Source: Prolixibacteraceae bacterium (GTDB lineage Bacteria; Bacteroidota; Bacteroidia; Bacteroidales; Prolixibacteraceae). Taken from it: DNA of 7,284 bases. Below the pieces are notes generated by a model. That model saw only the letters and a list, made by a program, of their open reading frames with translations, was not told where the DNA came from and ran no database searches. The translations under genes were made by a program, and so were the position numbers. Each line of letters opens with the position of its first letter. Position 1 is the first letter of the stretch. Location: the NCBI GenBank assembly GCA_027858145.1, contig JAQIDF010000078.1, positions 1-7,284 of the forward strand, written 5' to 3'. Of this stretch, positions 1 through 6,599 are shown one piece after another.

Positions 1-839
1 CCACCGGCAACAGTTATCTCGCTTATGCCGGTTTCTTTGGCTGCACGCTTAAGCTTACCAAGCAGTATATCGATGATGGTTTTTTGCAACGAAGCACACA
101 AATCATTTTTATTTTCTTCAATATAGTTTTCGTTGTTTTTCAGGTTGTCGCGCAGGTGGTACAAAAAACTGGTTTTAAGCCCGCTAAAACTATAGTCGAG
201 CCCGGGGATACGCGGTTTATTAAATTCAATGGCATCGGGGTTGCCTTCTTTTGCAATTTTGTCGATTATGGGGCCGCCGGGGTAGGGAAGTCCCATTACT
301 TTGGCACACTTATCGAAAGCTTCACCGGCTGCATCGTCGATGGTTTGGCCAATGACTTTCATCTTAAGATGATTTTCCACTAAAATAATTTGTGAGTTGC
401 CACCCGAAACCAGCAGACATAAATGCGGAAATGCCGGTTGGTTGTTGTCTTCTTCATTATCTTTTATAAAATGAGCCAGCACGTGCCCCTGTAGGTGGTT
501 TACTTCAACCAATGGAGCTTTTAATGCTATCGATAATCCTTTGGCAAACGAGGTTCCAACCAGTAGAGAGCCTAATAAGCCGGGTCCGCGTGTAAAGGCA
601 ATGGCGCTAATCTCATTGCGGTTTATTCCGGCCTTCTTGATGGCCTGATCAACTACCGGTACAATATTTTGCTGATGTGCCCGTGAAGCAAGCTCGGGAA
701 CCACTCCGCCGTAATCTTCGTGTACTTTCTGCCCGGCAATAATATTTGAACGAATAATGCCGTTTTCAATAACCGCAGCCGAGGTGTCGTCGCAGCTCGA
801 CTCAATACCAAGTATAATTGTTTTCGTGTTTTTTGGCAT
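1..839 (-). CDS. tsaD: TsaD, tRNA N6-adenosine threonylcarbamoyltransferase (partial, C-terminus missing)
   Basis: TsaD (Gcp/Kae1/YgjD family) transfers the threonylcarbamoyl group from threonylcarbamoyl-AMP to A37 of ANN-decoding tRNAs, working in the cytoplasm with TsaB and TsaE. Read on the minus strand from the ATG at 839-837, the frame is open for 279 codons to the window edge. The usual length is about 335-340 residues, so roughly 60 are outside, including the Asp metal ligand near the C-terminus. Visible family motifs are GIESSCDDTSAAV (11-23), GGVVPELASRAH (44-55), FTRGPGLLGSLLVG (82-95), the metal-binding pair H115 and H119 in NHLQGH, LLVSGGNSQ (142-150), DDAAGEAFDK (168-177), YPGGP, and DYSFSGLKTS in the last third. 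SGGNSQ replaces the E. coli-type SGGHTQ; I believe this is normal in Bacteroidota. It is transcribed divergently from the tamB-like gene. Identification is near certain; the start is well placed because the family begins just before the GIESSCD strand. Confidence 0.97.
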   Translation of the reverse strand, partial: MPKNTKTIILGIESSCDDTSAAVIENGIIRSNIIAGQKVHEDYGGVVPELASRAHQQNIVPVVDQAIKKAGINRNEISAIAFTRGPGLLGSLLVGTSFAKGLSIALKAPLVEVNHLQGHVLAHFIKDNEEDNNQPAFPHLCLLVSGGNSQIILVENHLKMKVIGQTIDDAAGEAFDKCAKVMGLPYPGGPIIDKIAKEGNPDAIEFNKPRIPGLDYSFSGLKTSFLYHLRDNLKNNENYIEENKNDLCASLQKTIIDILLGKLKRAAKETGISEITVAG

Positions 840-853
840 GATATTTTTTTTCT

Positions 854-886
854 TCAATTTAAGGTGGTGTTAAGTCTTTAAATTGA
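854..886. repeat. Perfect 9-bp inverted repeat between divergent tsaD and tamB-like genes
   Basis: The arms TCAATTTAA (854-862) and TTAAATTGA (878-886) are exact reverse complements separated by 15 bp. They lie just upstream of the tsaD start (839) and overlap the likely -33 region of the rightward promoter. The symmetry and position between divergent genes would suit a dimeric regulator, but the arms are AT-rich in an AT-rich spacer, so chance is a real alternative. The same CAATTTAA core recurs at 5380-5387 upstream of the exbB-like gene. Confidence 0.45.
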
Positions 887-912
887 GACAAATTGTATTA
901 TTTTGTATTTTG
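883..912 (+). promoter_or_regulatory. Candidate Bacteroidota-type promoter for the tamB-like gene
   Basis: A TTG at 883-885 is followed after 20 bp by TATTTTG at 906-912, close to the Bacteroidota -33/-7 arrangement (TTTG, about 19-21 bp, TAnnTTTG), though the -7 element is one base short. The heptamer TATTTTG is tandemly duplicated (899-905 and 906-912), so either copy could serve. Transcription would begin at about 918-920, which would place the TTG codon at 893 outside the mRNA and favour a start further downstream. This is motif reading only. Confidence 0.35.
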
Positions 913-3900
913 TATAAAGTGGGAGGGCAAAAGTATTAAAAAAACAAGAAAAATACTGATGATTCTGATTTCGACTATCATTTTGATGATCGGAACTTTT
1001 TATTTTGTGCTCCAAAGCCGTTGGGTGCAAACAGCTATTATTTCAGTAATAACAAAAAATATTTCAGAAAAAACGAATGCAGAATTCACTATTGAAAGGG
1101 TTAGTTTTGCATTTTTCGACCGTTTAATTCTTAACGAGGTGTATATAAGTGATCAGAAACAAGATACACTTCTCTATGTTGATAAATTGATAGCAGGCAT
1201 TGAGTCATTTTCTTTTTCAAAACAATATCTGGCAATACGAAAGCTTGAGTTGAATAAATATAAATTGAACTTTGAAAAAACGGATAGCTCGGCTTATAAT
1301 TTCACTTTTCTTTCTGACTTTTTTGTGGGTGATTCTATCCAATCGGAATGGAAAATCAGTGCCGGTAGTTTTGAATTCAATGACGGCCGTTTTATATATT
1401 ACGATTCGCTTATGAACTCCAATGTGGCTGAATTTTTGAGGTTTCGTGATTTTAGTTTTTTTATTGATCGTATTCATTACCAAAGTGGAGAATCGTTTTC
1501 GGCCAATCTTAATGCTCTTTCGTTTGTGTCCGATTCAAAGTTTTCTATGGAAAATTTCACATCAGAAATAGAATATGCCGGCAACAAGTTAAGCTTACAC
1601 AATATTAACGGGAAAACAGAATACTCCGAATTACAAGCCGATTCTATTCTCTTTATGTTTGATGATTATATGATTTCGGATGATATATCTGATATTTCTT
1701 TCGATATGATGTTGAATAAACTTAATGTAGGTTTTAGCGATTTGTCGTTCCTGTTCGATGGATTTTATCGGCGTGACTTTTCAGCACAGGTCGAAGGACA
1801 TGTTAAGGGAACCCTTGACGATATGAGAGGGCGTGATTTTAGACTCCAGATTGAGGATTTTACCCGGTTGAATGGAGATTTCTACATTAACGGTTTACCT
1901 GAAATTCAAAACACCTATATTTTTTTCGATTTAAACGAGTCGTTTGCGAACTTAACTGAAATTCGTAATCTTGATCTGCCAACCAATATTCAGAAAACAA
2001 TTGATGGCTTACCATCCTTTCTTGATAATGTAGGCGTTTTTCGTTATAAAGGAAACTTTACCGGGTTTCTCGATAATTTTGTGGCCTACGGTACGGCATA
2101 CAGTAACCTGGGCGCAATTACAACCGATGTGTCGTTCAAGCCTTTGAAAAACGAACAATTACAAATTGAAGGTAATCTGAAAGCCATCGATTTGGATATC
2201 GGTGCTGTTTTCGGTAATGATAATCTCGATAAACTTTCATTTTCAGGACAAATTGACGGAACTGTTAACAGGCAAGCCGAATACAACCTGGAGTTTGACG
2301 GTTTGGTTAATTCTATCGATTTTAAAGGGTATAAGTATGACAGTATTTTAGTGAACGGATCCCTTAAAAATGATTTGTTTAACGGTAAACTGTCAATTTC
2401 AGATCCTAACTTGAAATTAAAATATCAGGGTAAGTTAGATATGCAACCACAAATGCCTGTGTTTGAATTTTTTGCAGATGTGGAATATATTAATATAACT
2501 AATTTAAAGTTGATTGAGTCAGATGATGAAATTTCGGGAGCTGTTGAGATAGATGCTAATTTTGAAGGAAATACAATTGATGATGCCGAAGGTCGCTTAT
2601 TGCTAAGTGATCTATACTTTAAAAATAAAAATGGAGAAGTAAATGTTTCGGAGATATTATTGAATAATGATCCGGGCGGAGAAATCGGAAGGCTTTTGTT
2701 GCGTAGTGATCTTGTTGATGCCGAAGTGACAGGCGAGTATAGTTTTATGACCCTTCATAATTCATTGAAAGAGTTTTACAGCAATTATCTTCCTTCTTCA
2801 TTAAATCGTACGAAAATAAGTATTGACGATCAGAATAATTTTGATTTTTACGTTCACCTGAAAGATGTTAGTGCCATAACCAATCTTATTGATCTTGAGT
2901 TTTATATTGATGAAAATGTTGAAATTGAAGGGACTTATGCACCAAAGTATAATAAAGCAATACTTGAGACCTTTATTCCTCGCATAAAGCTTGGGAAAAG
3001 AGGAGCCGAGAATATTTCATTGCGAATAGATGCAGATGAAGATGAGCTTTACAGCAGGTCAAATTTTGATAAGTTATGGCTCAATTCAAAGTTTAATTTA
3101 TACAACTTTACGGTAAATACCAATGCTCAAAATGACAAGCTGGGGGTTAATTTCTTCTGGAATAATTACAGCCCGAAAACATACAGCGGTGCGATACAAA
3201 CAATAACAACATTTACAAAAACAGAAACAACATCACCGCATGTTGAAGTTGACATTGAACCATCGAACATCTATATTGGCGACTCCCTGTGGCAGGTAAG
3301 CAACAGTCGTATGCAAATTGATTCAACATCTGTGTTTTTTGACGGTGTTGAAGTTGCCCATAAAAATGAACGCTTGTTAATCAATGGGCGTTTGGCCGAG
3401 AATGATAATGTTTCGTTAGATGTACGTATCGATCATGTTGGATTGCAATTATTTGAGCCTTTAATGGGCAACTCATCATTTACGGGTGAGTTAAATGGTC
3501 AGGCTCAAATTTCGAGTTTTTATGACAAATTTATTCTCGATATGGATCTTAGCATGAACGAGTTTAGCTATAATCACAAAAAGATTGGCGATTTGGTAAT
3601 GAGCAGCCGGTGGGATCACGATCGTGAAGAGCTTTATTCTGAGTTGTATTTAGCCGATGAGAATACTTCTTTATTGGAAGCATCGGGTTATATTGATCCT
3701 GTCACCGGTGATCTTGATCTAAGTATTGGAGCTGATAAAGCGCCGTTTTCGGTGCTCGATATTTTTATGCCATCAACATTTTATGGTATGACAGGAGCTT
3801 TAAACGGCGATGTGTACTTACACGGTAATGTTAAGCATATTATGCTTGACGGGGCATTAGACCCTGTTGAAAAGACCACGATTGGAGTGTCGGACTTAAA

Positions 3901-5353
3901 AACCATTTATAGTTTTGAAGAGCCGGTGGTGTTTGGAAGCGATTCCATAATTTTCCCCAACTTGTTGATTAAAGATGAAAATGACAACAGTGGTAGGTTT
4001 AATGGGACTATTGTGCACCGGTCGTTTAAAAATATGGCATATGACCTTTCGGTACGGTCAAACAACCTCATGGTGATGAACACAACAGTTTCGGATAATG
4101 AGTATCTTTATGGAAAAGGCTTTATATCCGGAGTTGTAAATATTGAAGGTTTTGATGATGATGTGGAGATATCTGGAGATGTCAGAAGTGAAAAAGGGAC
4201 AAGTATTTTTATACCTTTTGAAAGTACTTCAGGTTTAGAACAGTACGATTTTATTGAATTTGTAAACAATGAAGCCTCAGTGGGGGTGAAGGAACAATAT
4301 AATGTACCAACATCTGATATTAATTTCAATTTTGATTTTGAAGTTACCCCAGACGCAAGTGTGCAATTGATATTCAGCTCCCAGTTTGGCGATGTGATTA
4401 AAAGTGTAGGAACTGGCGATTTGCAAGTGCGCGTTGATAAAAATTACAATATCGAGCTTTATGGAAATTATACAATTGTTGAAGGTGATTATTTGTTTTC
4501 GCTTCAAAATTTAATCAATAAACGTTTTTCTATTAAAGAGGGGAGTACCATAGAATGGATAGGAGATCCGTATAATGCAATGATTGACATTACAGCAATA
4601 TACCGGTTGAAAACTTCGTTGAAAAATTTGTTTGTTAGTAGTTATGAAGATATAAATGTAGACCGCAGGATACCTGTCGAGTGTATAATTAATTTATCCG
4701 AAGAGCTGGTTCAGCCTGATATTAAATTTTCGATTAATTTGCCCACAGCCGAAGAAAGGGTAAATGACCGCGTTCAGCAGCTTATAGCTACACCTGAAGA
4801 AGTTAACAAACAATTGATTTCGTTGTTAATGATCGGGCGGTTTTATACACCCGAAATTTTTGCAGGTATCCCGAATACTACAAATACCGGTGCTAATTTA
4901 GTTGGTACTACCGCAAGTGAATTGATATCAAATCAGTTGAGTAACTGGCTTTCGCAAATTAGCGATAATTTAGATTTTGGGATAAATTACCGCCCGGGTA
5001 ACGATCTTTCAAATGACCAGATTGAATTAGCCTTGAGTACACAGATTTTTAACGACCGGGTTACCATTAACGGAAATATTGCCAACAATAATAATCAGAC
5101 ATCAACCAATGACAACGAGTTTATAGGTGATGTTGACCTGAATGTAAAATTAACTGATAACGGTAAATTACAGTTAAAAGTTTATAACCGGGCCAATGAT
5201 AATTTGATATATGATACAGCACCGTACACACAGGGCGTAGGTTTCAGTTATCGTGAAGAGTTTGATACAATTAAAGATTTATTCAGACGTTATACAGCTT
5301 TCTTGTCACGCAAAAAAAATGGCGAATCAGATGCCGGTGATAATGAAAACTAA
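893..5353 (+). CDS. tamB: TamB-like translocation/assembly module protein (DUF490, AsmA-like family)
   Basis: TamB family proteins are anchored in the inner membrane and span the periplasm as a long hydrophobic-grooved beta structure. They work with an Omp85 partner (TamA, or the lipoprotein TamL in Bacteroidota) in outer-membrane biogenesis, and related AsmA-like proteins are implicated in phospholipid transport. Counting from the TTG, a basic stretch KSIKKTRK (13-20) precedes one membrane segment at about 21-41. An AsmA-like strand pattern follows (RLILNEVYISD, DTLLYVDKL, 77-99). The body is repetitive beta-rich sequence without cysteine clusters or enzymatic motifs. The conserved C-terminal TamB region includes EGDYLFSLQNLINKRFSI (about 1195-1212), RIPVECIINLSEEL (about 1258-1271), FSINLPTAEERVNDRVQQL (about 1277-1295) and GVGFSYREEF near the end. 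At about 1,486 residues it exceeds E. coli TamB (about 1,260) but fits Bacteroidota forms. The start is uncertain: TTG 893 is the only standard codon that keeps the basic stretch; ATG 959 would remove it, and ATT 935 sits 8 bases after GGGAGG. It visibly uses more AT-rich codons than tsaD. Confidence 0.93.
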   Translation: MYYFVFCIKWEGKSIKKTRKILMILISTIILMIGTFYFVLQSRWVQTAIISVITKNISEKTNAEFTIERVSFAFFDRLILNEVYISDQKQDTLLYVDKLIAGIESFSFSKQYLAIRKLELNKYKLNFEKTDSSAYNFTFLSDFFVGDSIQSEWKISAGSFEFNDGRFIYYDSLMNSNVAEFLRFRDFSFFIDRIHYQSGESFSANLNALSFVSDSKFSMENFTSEIEYAGNKLSLHNINGKTEYSELQADSILFMFDDYMISDDISDISFDMMLNKLNVGFSDLSFLFDGFYRRDFSAQVEGHVKGTLDDMRGRDFRLQIEDFTRLNGDFYINGLPEIQNTYIFFDLNESFANLTEIRNLDLPTNIQKTIDGLPSFLDNVGVFRYKGNFTGFLDNFVAYGTAYSNLGAITTDVSFKPLKNEQLQIEGNLKAIDLDIGAVFGNDNLDKLSFSGQIDGTVNRQAEYNLEFDGLVNSIDFKGYKYDSILVNGSLKNDLFNGKLSISDPNLKLKYQGKLDMQPQMPVFEFFADVEYINITNLKLIESDDEISGAVEIDANFEGNTIDDAEGRLLLSDLYFKNKNGEVNVSEILLNNDPGGEIGRLLLRSDLVDAEVTGEYSFMTLHNSLKEFYSNYLPSSLNRTKISIDDQNNFDFYVHLKDVSAITNLIDLEFYIDENVEIEGTYAPKYNKAILETFIPRIKLGKRGAENISLRIDADEDELYSRSNFDKLWLNSKFNLYNFTVNTNAQNDKLGVNFFWNNYSPKTYSGAIQTITTFTKTETTSPHVEVDIEPSNIYIGDSLWQVSNSRMQIDSTSVFFDGVEVAHKNERLLINGRLAENDNVSLDVRIDHVGLQLFEPLMGNSSFTGELNGQAQISSFYDKFILDMDLSMNEFSYNHKKIGDLVMSSRWDHDREELYSELYLADENTSLLEASGYIDPVTGDLDLSIGADKAPFSVLDIFMPSTFYGMTGALNGDVYLHGNVKHIMLDGALDPVEKTTIGVSDLKTIYSFEEPVVFGSDSIIFPNLLIKDENDNSGRFNGTIVHRSFKNMAYDLSVRSNNLMVMNTTVSDNEYLYGKGFISGVVNIEGFDDDVEISGDVRSEKGTSIFIPFESTSGLEQYDFIEFVNNEASVGVKEQYNVPTSDINFNFDFEVTPDASVQLIFSSQFGDVIKSVGTGDLQVRVDKNYNIELYGNYTIVEGDYLFSLQNLINKRFSIKEGSTIEWIGDPYNAMIDITAIYRLKTSLKNLFVSSYEDINVDRRIPVECIINLSEELVQPDIKFSINLPTAEERVNDRVQQLIATPEEVNKQLISLLMIGRFYTPEIFAGIPNTTNTGANLVGTTASELISNQLSNWLSQISDNLDFGINYRPGNDLSNDQIELALSTQIFNDRVTINGNIANNNNQTSTNDNEFIGDVDLNVKLTDNGKLQLKVYNRANDNLIYDTAPYTQGVGFSYREEFDTIKDLFRRYTAFLSRKKNGESDAGDNEN

Positions 5354-5474
5354 TGGTAAAAATATTGATCCCCGGATGGCAATTTAAAATTGTTTGTTTA
5401 TTTTGTGGGCTGTTTAATAAAATACTAAAATTGCATTACTACCGTTTTTAAATACCAGTACAAAAACATTTGAT
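5354..5474. other. Intergenic region between tamB-like and exbB-like genes
   Basis: This 121-bp AT-rich gap separates two genes on the same strand. It contains a short palindrome (CAATTT-A-AAATTG, 5380-5392) and a candidate promoter (5402-5433). I see no GC-rich hairpin followed by a T-run, so no intrinsic terminator for the upstream gene is evident and read-through into exbB is possible. Confidence 0.6.
5402..5433 (+). promoter_or_regulatory. Candidate Bacteroidota-type promoter for the exbB-exbD-tonB-like operon
   Basis: TTTG at 5402-5405 is separated by 20 bp from TAAAATTG at 5426-5433. This matches the Bacteroidota primary-sigma consensus TTTG / TAnnTTTG with one mismatch in the -7 box and the expected spacing. 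Transcription would start at about 5438-5440, giving a leader of roughly 35 bases before the ATG at 5475, a usual length. No Shine-Dalgarno motif is seen before that ATG, which is common in this phylum. Confidence 0.5.
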
Positions 5475-6170
5475 ATGATCGGATTAATTCTATTGCAAGT
5501 AAATCAGGCTGCCAACGATGCAGCTGCAACTGTTGAGGCCGAAGGCATTTCTCTCGATTTCTGGGAGTTGGCTCTTAAGGGAGGGTGGATTATGATTCCA
5601 CTTGTTATTTTATCGGTTATCGCTTTATTTATTTTTGGTGACCGCTATTTCGCAATTCACAGGGCATCGAGGGTTGATTCAAATTTGATGAATCAAATCA
5701 GGCAACATATACAGGACGGTAAAATTGATTCGGCTCTGGCGCTTTGCAAATCAACCGATAAGCCCGTTACCCGTATGATAGAAAAGGGAATATTAAGGAT
5801 TGGCCGCCCGTTAAACGATGTAAGTGCAGCCATTGATAATGTTGGTAACCTTGAGGTAACTAAACTTGAAAAAGGACTGCCATTACTGGCAAGTGTGGCC
5901 GGAGGTGCGCCCATGATCGGGTTCCTGGGAACTGTAATGGGGATGATTCAGGCTTTTTACGATATGGCCAACGCTGGCAATAACATTGATGTTACTTTGC
6001 TTTCATCGGGTATTTATCAGGCTATGGTAACTACCGTGGCCGGACTTATTGTTGGTATTGTGGCTTACTTTGCATACAATATTTTGGTTTCGCGCGTCGA
6101 AAAGGTTGTTTTTAAAATGGAAGCAACAACTACTGATTTTATGGATTTATTAAACGAACCGGCACAATAA
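5475..6170 (+). CDS. exbB: MotA/TolQ/ExbB proton channel family protein
   Basis: This inner-membrane protein forms, with ExbD/TolR, the proton-driven motor that energises TonB- or TolA-type transducers. The 231 residues fit the family. The first segment is hydrophobic at 37-55 (GGWIMIPLVILSVIALFIF) and is followed by DRYF. A cytoplasmic helical domain spans about 57-135. The second segment at about 138-161 carries APMIGFLGTVMGM, and the third at about 180-203 carries GIYQAMVTTVAGLIVG. T153 and T187 match the pore threonines T148 and T181 of E. coli ExbB. By the same register Q182 lies where E. coli has E176. The N-terminal 30 residues before the first segment are polar and Ala-rich. The gene lies 3 bases before the exbD-like gene, so the two are surely cotranscribed. 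ExbB versus TolQ cannot be settled from sequence alone; no pal or tolB is visible, and the gene symbol follows the general family name. Confidence 0.95.
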   Translation: MIGLILLQVNQAANDAAATVEAEGISLDFWELALKGGWIMIPLVILSVIALFIFGDRYFAIHRASRVDSNLMNQIRQHIQDGKIDSALALCKSTDKPVTRMIEKGILRIGRPLNDVSAAIDNVGNLEVTKLEKGLPLLASVAGGAPMIGFLGTVMGMIQAFYDMANAGNNIDVTLLSSGIYQAMVTTVAGLIVGIVAYFAYNILVSRVEKVVFKMEATTTDFMDLLNEPAQ

Positions 6171-6173
6171 GCT

Positions 6174-6581
6174 ATGGCTATTAAACGAAGAAATAAGGTA
6201 AATTCGGCTTTTAGCATGTCATCGATGACCGATATCGTATTCCTGCTTTTGATTTTCTTTATGGTAACATCAACATTGATAGCACCAAATGCGCTAAAAT
6301 TGTTGTTGCCCGAAAGCAATAATCAAACTCAGGCTAAGCCGATAACTACAATTTCGATTACACAAAACCTCGAATATTACATCAACAATAATGGTAACCT
6401 TACCCAGGTTCGGTTTAACGAGATTGAACCATTTTTACTACGAACAGTTGGGCAGGGCGAAGATATTTACCTTTCGTTGCATGCCGATAAGGAGGTGCCT
6501 ATCGAAGAAGTGGTGAAGATAATGAATATTGCCCGTCGTAATGAGTATAAAATGATTCTGGCAACGAGTCCTGAAAATTAA
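6174..6581 (+). CDS. exbD: ExbD/TolR family biopolymer transport protein
   Basis: This is the second stator-like subunit of the proton channel: a single-pass inner-membrane protein with a periplasmic domain. Of 135 residues, a short basic cytoplasmic tail (MAIKRRNKVN) leads into SMSSMTDIVFLLLIFFMV. D20 at the start of the membrane helix is the conserved protonatable Asp of the family (D25 in E. coli ExbD). The helix covers about 21-38. The periplasmic domain (about 40-135) ends in the usual pattern DIYLSLHADKEVPIEEVVKIM followed by a terminal strand (YKMILATS). The length is typical and no key residue is missing. The ATG at 6174 follows the exbB-like stop by 3 bases, and the stop codon abuts another ATG (TAAATG), which opens a five-codon reading frame leading to the next gene. 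Confidence 0.96.
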   Translation: MAIKRRNKVNSAFSMSSMTDIVFLLLIFFMVTSTLIAPNALKLLLPESNNQTQAKPITTISITQNLEYYINNNGNLTQVRFNEIEPFLLRTVGQGEDIYLSLHADKEVPIEEVVKIMNIARRNEYKMILATSPEN

Positions 6582-6599
6582 ATGATTCAACTTTTGTGA
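6582..6599 (+). promoter_or_regulatory. Five-codon mini reading frame bridging exbD and the TonB/TolA-like gene
   Basis: The sequence ATG ATT CAA CTT TTG TGA begins directly after the exbD-like stop (TAAATG), and its TGA overlaps the GTG start of the next gene (GTGA, 6596-6599). Such an arrangement could couple translation by termination and re-initiation. It could instead be fortuitous, or a one-base loss in the T-run just before the GTG may have separated this ATG from the downstream frame. Confidence 0.3.

Noticed and set aside
84..383. Plus-strand open frame of 99 codons
   Set aside because: It lies wholly opposite the tsaD coding sequence, which has clear family motifs. Its translation has no recognisable feature beyond a hydrophobic start.
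840..900. Minus-strand -33/-7 promoter for tsaD
   Set aside because: A TTTG and a TAAATTG are present on the minus strand, but the spacing is about 27 bp, too long for the phylum consensus, so no promoter was called.
1217..4507. Several minus-strand frames of 66-88 codons inside the tamB-like gene
   Set aside because: They are scattered, short and antisense to a continuous conserved coding sequence, with no family motif or plausible start context.
5354..5401. Possible intrinsic terminator after the tamB-like gene
   Set aside because: The inverted repeats there are short and AT-rich (CAATTT/AAATTG) or only 4 bp (ATCC/GGAT), with no stable GC stem followed by a T-run.
5693..6319. Minus-strand frames opposite the exbB-like and exbD-like genes
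   Set aside because: They are antisense shadows of well-recognised genes and show no independent features.
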